In this document: one piece after another, positions 1-10,390 of the stretch | Layout: every line of letters begins with the position of its first letter | How positions within the stretch are numbered: position 1 is the first letter of the stretch | Assembly: GCA_021613335.1 (NCBI GenBank) | Contig: JAJTWR010000362.1 | Coordinates: forward strand, 365,001-429,000 | Direction: 5' to 3' | From: Whitmania pigra | Taxonomy: Eukaryota > Annelida > Clitellata > Hirudinida > Haemopidae | DNA length: 64,000 bases | The notes under the pieces: model-generated | The model's input: the letters and a program-made list of their open reading frames with translations, nothing else | The model's database searches: none | What the model was told of the DNA's origin: nothing | Made by a program: the position numbers and the translations under genes

Positions 1-429
1 TCTCACCGCTCTGACGAAACCCCGGTAGGTGGCCGATTCGGTCTTTACGATCCTGGGACTTAATTGGAAGACACTGACATCGTTGAGAGTTCCACCGGGA
101 GACGTGTCACCGTCACGGACACGCGAGTGGAACGGCGAGGATAACGGCTTCCCGGTGATGTCGTCGATGGCTGGAGTAGATTGGCCGGCTGTTGAAGTCT
201 CTTTACCGTGGAGACTTTCAACTTGACTTGCAATCTCTGGCGTGTCGAAGTGAAGATTCTTTTCTGTCTGATGGTTTGCTGTGTCTCTATGGTTCTCTCT
301 TCGTCTGTCTGTCTCTCCGATTGCTTTGGAAGACTTCTGGAAAACGTCAGCTGCCACCAACGGCTCTAGAAACTCCCCGGCCAACCAGAGAAAGAGCAGG
401 ATTTGAAACAAGTTGTTAGATGTTAGCAT
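1..429 (-). CDS. N-terminal exon of an unrecognised secreted protein (partial, runs off left edge)
   Basis: An open frame on the minus strand runs from an ATG at 429 (an alternative in-frame ATG lies at 483) to the window edge with no stop. It begins with a clear signal peptide: a short polar start, then a hydrophobic core reading LFQILLFLWLAG, then a small-residue site (LVAA) before DVFQ. The remaining ~110 residues are polar, rich in Ser, Thr, Asp and Arg, and look disordered, with the more structured-looking stretch SVFQLSPRIVKTESATYRGF at the end. The first six bases of the window read as a splice donor (gtgaga) on the minus strand, so the exon probably ends at 7. Codons are GC-rich compared with the AT-rich flank, as in the COP1 and SMC3 exons, which supports real coding. 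I do not recognise the family. It could be the propeptide of a secreted factor or enzyme, but that is a guess. Confidence 0.5.
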   Translation of the reverse strand, partial: MLTSNNLFQILLFLWLAGEFLEPLVAADVFQKSSKAIGETDRRRENHRDTANHQTEKNLHFDTPEIASQVESLHGKETSTAGQSTPAIDDITGKPLSSPFHSRVRDGDTSPGGTLNDVSVFQLSPRIVKTESATYRGFVRAVR

Positions 430-689
430 CTTGAACAAGTGCTTCCAATTCCAGCATCTGCCATTGTTTAGACGGTCGAGCATACGCCCGGAACAAGGAG
501 CTTTATTAGGTTTATTTATTTATTTATATAGCGCTCAACAAATTGCTGCATCAGTCCGTCCGTCCGTCCGTCCATTCGGTGCGCATTGCGTTCTTTGTAA
601 TCACTTTCCAGAAGGACTCCATCATGTCCACGCCTTTTAAAGAGACGGCGCTAAACAGTGACTGCGTGCTCTACTCTCCAGTGAGCCTC

Positions 690-757
690 TTCGGATGTTT
701 GGATGTCTGTGTGTTTGGATGTTTGGATGTCTGTGTGTTTGGATGTTTGGATGTTTG
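690..757. repeat. Short minisatellite, about 24-bp unit
   Basis: Nearly three tandem copies of a unit built from TTTGGATGTTTGGATGTCTG followed by TGTG. The last copy is degenerate. Non-coding. Confidence 0.7.
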
Positions 758-1054
758 ATTGTCCATGTGTTTGGGTATTTTTTGGGTTGTCGGTTTCTGT
801 AAGGTTGTGATTTATTTTCAATAAACGAAAGAGTGAATCGTGGGATGTTACGTTTGTTCAACAAGTCTGTTCGTAGAGTTGCCTTTTTTTTATGCTTCAT
901 AAGATTCGTAGTCGTCATCATCATCCTACTTTTAAAAATATTTTTTATTGCAGTGTACTTATACATGACATACCTCGACAGCATGACCATTGTCATCACC
1001 TTTATTCGTTCATTACTCGAACTAGTATCCATCTCGTTGCACTTTTAAACATTG

Positions 1055-1112
1055 TCCAAATCATCTCAGTCGTGCAACGGACTATAATCAAATAAATAAA
1101 TAAATAAATAAA
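1055..1112 (+). repeat. Dispersed element tail ending in (AAAT)n, copy 1
   Basis: The segment CAAATCATCTCAGTCGTGCA followed by ACGGACTATAATCAAATAAA and more AAAT units recurs at about 36535-36592 (nearly the whole motif) and about 21447-21478 (the ACGGACTATAATC part plus tail). A fixed 3' motif followed by an A-rich simple tail in unrelated places is the signature of a SINE or LINE 3' end. The family is not recognised. Confidence 0.6.
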
Positions 1113-4100
1113 CTTTTAAACATTCATCTCATTGCCACCTTTAGAGTCGCAAATCTAATCTTGCCTATCGGAATAAGAACTATAAAGCAAATAAACCAAC
1201 TGCCTATACGCTGACCTGGAATTTTTGCGTCTTCCTTCTCTTGATGCCCTTCCTATATCTCATTCTCTATCTCTCTCTTTTTAATCAACCGCACTCCGAA
1301 TATTCTCTCGATAAATATTTACCTTGAATAACATCTCCTCCTTATCCTACAGTACATAAAGTAGGGATGGGGAAAGTGAAGAAAATTAAATAAAATAAAT
1401 TAAAATAAAATTTCTCCACCGGTGCTAACTCCTCCACGGACATTCCACAAGTGTAAGGAATATTTTCCACGTTACTCCTCGAGCAGTTACAACCTGGAAG
1501 TATGGATTTGTAGAGATCAGCTTTCAATTATTCCAGCTGGAGTAATCTGGGATGGAAGGTCAGCGGTTCGAATCCTGGCTTGAACTTCTTTGAAAACATG
1601 TAGAACATCGTAGATTTTTACATCTTGTTTATTAATTTAATTTTTAGTAACTGATTAATTTAATTTTAATTAATTTAAATTAAACGGAATACGACATGTG
1701 TTTTCAAATGATGGATGTTAAATTAAACTCCTTATTATTCATAACTATAAATGATATATAAATGTCATCGCCATCATCATCACATCTTTATTTATCGCAA
1801 TTTTTTTTCTAAATTAATTTATACTATCAATTCAGTTTTCCCAACGAATCCATGAATATAATGCGAACATTAGCGCGAGTATGACACATTCCCGTTTGAT
1901 TGAGAACTGATCTTAAAATTTCCAGTGACGTATCAAGCAGAGAGCAGAAGGAAAAGTCCAGAAGAATAAATTGGCGGGAATTTTGTCGCCAGGCGTCTGC
2001 ATTTGAGAGGAAATGAAATTAATTCTTTTTTGGTGTTATGTTTTGAATTTTAACATCTAAATCTGTCGATTGGAAGTTGTTTGTAGGAATGATTTTGTTG
2101 AAATGTTATTTATTAATTATGATATTATAAATATTAACTTATCAATTAATGAATATTTTGCTGTAACTAAATCCACTGCAGTGAAGTATGACTAGTGTTT
2201 AACCCAAGCAACATTAAATTTATATCCGAAATATTAATAATAATAATAATAATGTTGATGATGATGATGAATGACCATTCATATTTAAGAATCCCAAGAA
2301 AATTGTCGCGCTTGGAAATTATCAATCAATTACCCTGATTGCCACCATGTCTTCGAACTCTTGTGACATAAATCCACTTCAGTCTGAGGGATGAATCTTT
2401 GGAATTACGAGATGTAGATATTTCCAAGCTCAGAACTGTTTAATTGTGACAAATGGTTACGCTGACTTGAGGCAAACAGCATCAATGATGATGGTTGGTC
2501 GGCGATTAATTTCCTATTTCGAAAACCACTTTTTTGTGTAATAAAACATTTGTGTTAAATCAGATTGATGGGACTTGATAAATGACGAAAGAAATTGTTA
2601 AACAAATTACTGGTTTAGAATTAATAATGAATAATGTATATTAAGCGTAGAATAATATATAACATAATGAGATGAATCACCAATTAGAAGAGGGTCGTTT
2701 ATCGTGGCACGCCCTGTTGATTCAAATCATTTAATCAAATATCAATTCATCCAAAATAAGCATTCATCACAATGATGCATTTCTATAAAATCTCATTCGT
2801 TAAAAAATCCTGGTTTAATATCGAATTAATTAACTTTTCTTGATTATTTTCTCCATCTATTCACATTATTAATCAAATAACATCAGCCTCGAATACAAAT
2901 TCAGAAGAAGTTTGGTACAAAAAAAAATATAAAACCTGACGTCGAAGAGAAGAGAAAGGTGGAAGCAGCTACAATTTTAAAAATTGAGTTCGATTACATG
3001 GAAGTGATTGATTGATTGATTGGTTGATTGAGGTAGGTAGAAATCTTAAAGGCATCAGATTCGCTTTTTAAGCAATTCTCTGGGTGATTGAGTCAAATTT
3101 GTGCTCGCTGATCTCGGAACGCTGAAAAAAATCTCTGACTAATTTTTTGTGATTTCAATTTCTCGCACATATTCACAAAGATTAAAAATAAATTAATAAG
3201 AACACATGAATCACCTAAAACCGCTTTAAATATTCTTATTCTGGTTAAGTTAGTTTAAATAATACTATAACTCCGAATCATCACGTGCAATCTTGATAGT
3301 TTTTATATATTTTCTATTCCAGATTCTGGGCAATAAAAACCATACTTTATTCCGCTGCTTGCAGAGATTGAGCTTAGCGAAGGAATAAACTTGATTATCA
3401 GGAACACTAACCACTCCGTCCGAGTGTTAATAAAACTTGAACCTTCACACCCGTCTAGCATTTCTAATGTGACTTTAAATTGAATACCACGACTTATTTT
3501 ATTATTGTTTTCTAAATGATTAAAATGTTAAAAATGTTATTCGTCTCACTTTTAAACGTTGACGCTACTTAAGAGCAGACCATTTTGGACCGATACGATG
3601 TTTTCAAAAGCTCATCGGTGAGTTTTTGTTAATAAAACACCGGGAGGGAACTTTACGAACATAAACCATTTTCTCTTCCCGCTAACTAATCTTCCCCATC
3701 TCATTACACACATCAGTTCTTTCTCGACACTTTCCAGACAAATCTGCCCGCAAGTCGTCGGAGGCATCGGGGAAAAATTTATTCTTTCCCTAATAAACGA
3801 GCGTCCGGCAATTTCTTAAGTCAAATCCGCCTGATGTATCGCCGAGAGGAATGAATTCCATCCGTCTTCCCGGATTTGATTGAGCGCTCTTCGCCTCCAT
3901 TTATTATCCATTAGTTACCGATTCGGACTGGCGACGTCTAAATGACATTGAGTCGTTGAAACTGAGCGTCTGTTATTATTATTATTGTTGTTGTTGATGT
4001 TGTAATTGGTTTGCTGATGGCAACAGAAAGTCGAGCATTCCTAGCATACTCATACTCAACGCTGATATTGCACTGTAAGGAGGTTAAAATATCTTCTATG

Positions 4101-4224
4101 AGTAGTGAGAATTAGAAAATTGAAAAGAATAAGTTTTAAATATTCAAGGTTTAATCAAAACTGTACAAGGTCAAATCGAAACTGTACAAGGTCAAAGTAA
4201 GTTCCATTTAAGTCTTCAGGGTCT

Positions 4225-7200
4225 TCACGTCATCTCCAGTATCTGGAATAAATATTAGTGATTATGAATGACTTAGGAATAATAACAATAACAATAATAA
4301 CAATAACATCTTTATTTTTTAAAAATCATTCAAGAGCAAACAAAGACTTACTTTGATGATTCCTTGGCTGTTGGCAGCTAGTATGACATTAGTATTCTGC
4401 AAAACAAAAACGAGCAGTTGAGGTAAAGGACTTAGTTTTAATAAGAGGTCACACATCCGCAAGGTTCAAATCACTCACAGCCTTCCAGCACACAGCACTG
4501 ACAAATTCGTTACTTTCATCCTCTGATTTTTCATTCTGTTTAATGAGAGCACAACCAATGAGGAATACTTATGAACATGATAAGCAATTGTAAACTAAAA
4601 TAAACTAAAATTTATTGAGCATTAATGAGTTAAAAAGGGTAACAATGCATAAAAACAGCTTATTGACGTCTTATTTGCCAGCCACCAAAGTATATTTAAA
4701 TTTCACTCGTTATGGAGAAATTATATTTACAAACAACCATACTTCTGCGTGCGAATCTACAAGCGAACGACAGCCAAACGAACCAGAACGCTTTTTAGTC
4801 GTTCGAACTTGTAGGTGAGCATCTGCTTGGAGAGTCCTTTGCAGAAAATGTAGATGGAGTTATTCTCGCTTCCTGTGGCACAACATTTGTATTTAAAATG
4901 ATACAAAATTTCTTCTTAATCCATTCGAAAATCAATTTCAAGTTAGAATCCATTTAGAATCTTTGTTTAGTCACCGTGTGAAAATGTCTAAGGAACCAAA
5001 AATCTATTGTGTTTCCGTTCAGAGGACAGGACAGGCAGTTGTCCGTTAAATGCAAGTCGCATCGATGCGCACGCATCCTTACCGCAAGCAACGTAGTCGC
5101 CCTCGGTGGCAAGGCCGACGAAGTTCCTCTCGTTGGTGTGGCCGAGGAACGTCCGAGTGCAGGTCTGCTTCGAGATGTCCCACAGTTTCAGCTGACTGTC
5201 TGTCGATCTGCGTGCGTGTGTGTTCGTGATAAAAATAAACACTTTAAAAAGGTCGATTGACCAAATAGTAGGTTAGGATGATGATGATGAATTCTAATCA
5301 TAATCTTAATTCATTTGAATTAGTTAATTAATAAATCAAACTAATCTAACTAAAAAAAAGTCTAATCACCCAGCTTAATCATAATTTTAACAAAATAAAT
5401 AAACGAATACAAAGCACAGGCTATTAACACGACACGCATAAATAATCGGTTCGTTCCAAAGAGTACCGACGCGGACACAATCTCGTTGTTGTTCATGAAC
5501 TTGGCATACGAGACTGCCTTCTTGTGCCCCCTCAGAACCATCAACGGCTCCTTGAGCTGTCGGAGGTCGTAATAGTGGATGCAGTGATCTGAGAACAGAA
5601 GACGAAGAAGATCATCTTATTAGCTACGATCATCTCGTGAAAGACATGCAAGGAGTTTGTAGATAATATCTGTTTCTGTGACAGCAGAAAAAAAAAAAGA
5701 TGTCTGACCTGCAGATCCAAAGGCGAGATGGAAGAGGCTGTCTGGGTTGAACTTGACCCCACACACGTTGGCCTTGACCTCCAGAGAGGCGACAGAATGA
5801 ACTGTGTTGGTGTGCCAGAATTTGACTGGAATTTGAACATTATATCTACTTTTATCAACCACCATCACAGATACTCGATGAGGTGCGGAAAATAACCGCG
5901 ACCTACGCGACATTAAAATTAAAATAGATAATGTCGGTTACGTTCGTTACGTGATGGCAATGAGTCGCCAACCTCGTGAGTCGTCGGATCCTGAGGCAAG
6001 AAGACACGGATCCACTCGGTTGAAATCGACGCTCCAGCATCGTTTCTCGTGCTCCTGCCAAAGGTCAAGGTCTTTATCGAACATTTACTCGTATGTATGC
6101 AATTTAGCATGGCACAACTCATTTACATAAAATATACGACAAATAGAGAAGCCTCTAAAACGTTCCCATTAACAAGGCTACAATGCCTAGTGTCGTTAAT
6201 AACTTTTATAATTAATAAATAACCAAACAGCAGTAAAATTACTAATCAGTTTGTTACACCTCACCTCGAATACTCTGATTTTTGTTCCAGCGAAAGCATC
6301 CCACACACAAACGATGCCCTCGTAGTCTGAGCTTGCGATGAGGTTCTTGTGGTAGCAGTTCCAAATGACTGAACTGCGGTCAGAGAAAACAAAGAATTTG
6401 AACTACAACGGAATTGTCGTTGAGCGAGACAAAGTAAGAAATCAATCGATCATCGTAGTCACAGCAATTTGCCAAACAAAACACATTTAAAAATAAACTA
6501 ATAGTCAAAACCGAAATATGTAAGACGCAAGAGCTCGTACCTTATTTTGGAACCGCACAACATCTCGGAGACTGGATAGTGGACATCGATCTGGTCCTTT
6601 ATGACAGAGGAATAATCAAATACCTGAAGACATGATGAGGATAATAGCCTTGAGAATAGTTATAGTGAATTGCAAGATTTTTTTTGGCATTAATTCAAAT
6701 CGATTCACCTTAATTTTCTTTGTGACTCCGGCGATGGCAAAATACTCGCAGTCTTTGTCGAATTCGATGCTGGTGGAGATTTAATCGCGGGTCAAATAAA
6801 TTAATTTATCGAGCGAACACAAAAACGACTCGTTAGAAAACCCTGCAGCAACGACGAACCTGGAAACGATGCTGTTCGTGTTGCAGATGTCCGTGTGGTA
6901 GTTGAGGGACGACAGCACCCTGAACTTCGAGAACCGAGTGAACTTGTTGAGGCTCTCCGAGAAGTGCGTGAGCGACTGAGAGGCGTTCGTCGAGGAGGAA
7001 GGAAGAAACAGGGATGAACTCGACCCTTTGAATTCACAAAAAAATTTTTGTTTTTATTTTTCTTTCATTTGTTCAGTGGATGCAAATGCTTGTCATTTAT
7101 CTCTGGGGCAAAAGGGAATGCATCAACGCTATTATTGTTATTATTATTATCATCATCATTATTATTATTATCATCATCATCATCATCAACAACCTTTCCT

Positions 7201-9459
7201 GATGGAGAAATAAACGTCGAGGAGGTCATCAAAGTGGTGGTCGAGTTTGCTCCTTTGAGTCGACAGGCTGAGGAAGTTCTGAGTTTTATTTTTGTAAAAT
7301 CTTACTTTGACGATAATGATGATGATGATGATAATGATGATGGTGACGGTGGTGATGATGATGATAATGATGGTGGTGGTGATGATGATGATATTAACTT
7401 AAAACTACATACTGGCACTAACAAACATTACTAACAATGCAAAGGCACTAACAAAGATAAGACGTAACAACAGACGTAAGAAGTATGAAGTTATATATGA
7501 TATATTTTGAAATTATGAATTTAAAAAGTTCACCTACATTGGAGCTGGTGTTGAAGCCCTCATCTACACTGGAGACACCTTCACCAAAGTTCAACTGAGG
7601 AGTCTGCAAGTGTGAAAAACTTTGAGGACAAAACCGAAGGTGAAGAGACACGCAACATCGAAGGTACGAAGACAGATTGAGACGAGGTGAATCGCTTGCG
7701 TGCCACAAACGAGCACAAAACTCACACTCACTGGACGTGTGGACGGCAGAATCACGGACGACGTGGATGGAACGACCGCAGACGAAAGAGAGGTGACATC
7801 CAATTGTGAGTCAGAAGAACCCTCCTGTGAAATAGTAATTGCCATCATCATCATCATCATCGTCGTTACCGTAACCAATATCATCTTTACCATCATCACT
7901 ATCATCACCAATATCATCATATATATATATTATATCATATATAATATAATGTAATATCAGTGATAAATCACTACCATCATCGTCACAGTGTCATCTCCAA
8001 CGTTATCATCAACATCATAACCGATATCATCTTTACCATCATCATCATCATCACCATCATCACCATTGTCACGTAATGTACGTCTGCAAATAATCCTAAC
8101 TAAGATTCATTAACTCATTCCCACCTCTAGTAGGGACAGATCTTCCTTGAGCAGATTGACGTCGCCTTTGATCTTCTCCATCTCCTAAAATTAAACGACC
8201 AACGACGATTTTAAGGATTCGAAAGCTATTTACCGCTCGAGAACGAATTTAGTATTTATTAATTTATTTATATTATTAGAGTCCGTTGCGTAACTAAGAT
8301 CCATGAATTTCTTCTCAAATGGACGAATTTACTGTTTGAAAATAGGATTACAAAACGACTGACCCTGTTTCTCATCTCGAGGGCTTTGTGCAGGAATTCT
8401 TTCAGGATTTCTTGACTGGCAATACTCTCTTTCTGTGAAAGCAAGCAGGACATCGAAAATATAATAATAATAATAATAATAATAATTAAAATAATAATAA
8501 ATAATTGTAATAATAGAAAAAGTGAACAGAAACATGTCTGTAATACAACTGGACGAAAGACCTGTTGCAAGAATTCCTTTCTTTTGTTCAGAGTGAGCAG
8601 AAGTTCGTTGATGCTGTCGATGTCGAGGTTGTCGACGTCGAGCGGAGTGTTGTCGTTCTGAAATTTAACATTCCTAGTCGACGTGCGCAAGACCAAAGTC
8701 GTCCGCTACGGTCACTTACAAACAAAGGCAGCTTCATCTTTTTCGGATCGTTGGCGATCTTTTGCTTGGAGACCAGCTCGGCGACTGAAGTTTTACGTCG
8801 TGTTTTTGCAGTTTATTTAAAACGAATGCAATTTGTCGTTCGTACGTTCAATATTTCAATCTGACTCACTCAAGAAATTAGGAAATATGTCATCCCTTTT
8901 CTCGATGTTGGAGCTGCATTTCGGACATCTTGGGTCCACTTCGAGACTCCTAACGATGCACAGGTGGCTGGAAAATTTTTTTGTGTTACTGTTCGAACGT
9001 TTCAAACATTGTCGAGCGACAATTTTAACGATCAAATAACATGTTTTAACTAAGTAATTTCTAAGAACAAGCAGATATGAAATTATGGTAATATGTAACT
9101 ATGTTAACTAATTACTCTCAGAAATACTAGGCATTACAAAGTAAACACTCAAAATTACCAGAATGTGTGTCCACATTTTGTCATGTAGGGCTCCACAAGC
9201 ATTTCAAAACAAATTGGGCTGAAAGAGATCCATTTGAAATTTTGTATTTATTCTTAAGAATCTAAATCTACACCTTACTATTTAAGTATTTACAAATCAT
9301 TACATAAGATAAATAAATTGAGTCTAATTGCTAATTTTGAGCTTGTAAACACTCTAACCAATTGATATCATTGTCTTTATTTGAAAACGTATCCGATATT
9401 CCTCCGTGAACGGTGGGTGAAGGCCTTTTTCTCTTCATCGGTTGTGCTCTTATGGCCAT
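4225..9459 (-). CDS. COP1: E3 ubiquitin ligase COP1 (RING, coiled coil, WD40), 22 exons
   Basis: COP1 is the substrate-binding RING ligase that, with DET1/DDB1/CUL4 or alone, targets transcription factors such as JUN and ETS for degradation. Coding exons, 5' to 3': 9459-9359, 9218-9159, 8967-8870, 8784-8720, 8657-8562, 8432-8364, 8184-8125, 7824-7732, 7603-7538, 7278-7194, 7025-6860, 6769-6709, 6623-6541, 6373-6265, 6054-5973, 5825-5709, 5588-5471, 5207-5083, 4872-4784, 4535-4479, 4396-4352, 4242-4225. They total 1,863 nt in frame, 620 aa (human COP1 is 731). The RING reads CPICFEML...CGHTFC...RCPKC. A charged coiled-coil region follows, then seven WD repeats with the COP1 signatures [28 protein letters not shown] and ERNFVGLA. 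The C-terminus is [14 protein letters not shown], against human AANSQGTIKVLELV. The extreme N-terminus is less certain: the ATG at 9459 lies in an exon that may have another exon upstream, and the N-terminal tail is shorter than in vertebrates. Confidence 0.93.
7130..7192. repeat. ATT/ATC trinucleotide tract in a COP1 intron
   Basis: Interrupted (ATT)n and (ATC)n run next to the donor of the COP1 exon 7194-7278. Related GAT/ATC tracts lie in neighbouring COP1 introns at about 7316-7392, 7838-7920, 7975-8067 and 8459-8500 (AAT). Confidence 0.8.
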
Positions 9460-10390
9460 CAAAAGTTCCTGATTTTATAAATACATATTTATCCAGCTCA
9501 CAGAAATAAAGTAAAAAATACTCACAGGTATTTAGGATTTAGTCAGATTCTCCTTAAATAAATATAACTGTCAATAAAATAATCTAGCTGAGTTCTGCAG
9601 CGAGTCAAGTAGTCTACAACTAAAATTTCAACCGTAACTGTCGTTGTTTTCAAAACATTTGGAACGTTGGCTTCAGTTATTTTTCAAACCAAATTTCAAA
9701 ACGCATTTTCTTTGTTGCATTAACGGAAACACCGTACTGGCATTTACTTTATAAACTTTCTAAATCTGTATAATTTTTTAAGACATTATCGAAAGTAGCT
9801 AACGTACAACAGCTGTACAATGTACTGTATTGTTCTAATGCTAGTATCATATCTTGACGACCCCGAAAAATTAATAAGTTGATCAAGAAGTAATAGCTGG
9901 AGTTCTTACCATTCGTAATTAATCACAGTTTACTCACTCTGAAGAACTGTTTGAGCATTTTATTGAAAAAATTTAACTAATGACAAGAACATGATTCAGT
10001 GACATTAAAGTAAATTCGACAACAAGAAACTTTTAAATTAGAGACCTACTCTTAAGTAATAACAAGCAAAAGCACAGAGTATCACAAAAAATGAAAACTG
10101 TATCAACACCATCAAATATGAAAGTAATTGTAACTTACGAATTTACATAAGCACTTACATGAGCATTTTTCTGCAGACATTGGTAACAAAGTAAAAACGA
10201 AAGCAAAACAAAAATATCAAAAATTAATTAATTAATTAAAATCAAATCGATAATTAAATACAATTCATTCGTTACAACCTCACAGCAAGAAAATTATGCA
10301 CTCGGCAAGATGAACGTCGTAAAAAGCTGAAGTTAAACACACCGCACGAGTTTTAATTTACTCGCACTCGTCGGCACAAGAAATTAAAAT
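9460..10390. other. Intergenic, no gene seen
   Basis: AT-rich stretch between the COP1 start and the 3' end of the TRIM-like gene, both on the minus strand. It should hold the COP1 5' UTR and promoter and possibly a missed first exon. No convincing open frame or repeat was seen. Confidence 0.5.

Larger units (their letters stand above)
430..4224. other. Intergenic stretch, no gene seen
   Basis: About 3.8 kb of AT-rich sequence with only short, low-quality open frames. It contains a small TTTGGATG-type tandem repeat (690-757), one copy of a dispersed (AAAT)n-tailed element (about 1055-1112), a lone tRNA B-box-like motif (about 1567-1578) and short AAT, ATG and GATT runs. I see no exon chain with plausible splice sites. 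Promoter and 5' UTR of the left-edge gene probably lie just right of 430, and the 3' UTR of COP1 just left of 4225. Confidence 0.6.

Noticed and set aside
1560..1582. Possible tRNA gene at the GGTTCGAATCC motif
   Set aside because: No acceptor, D or anticodon arm can be paired around it. Kept only as a possible SINE relic.
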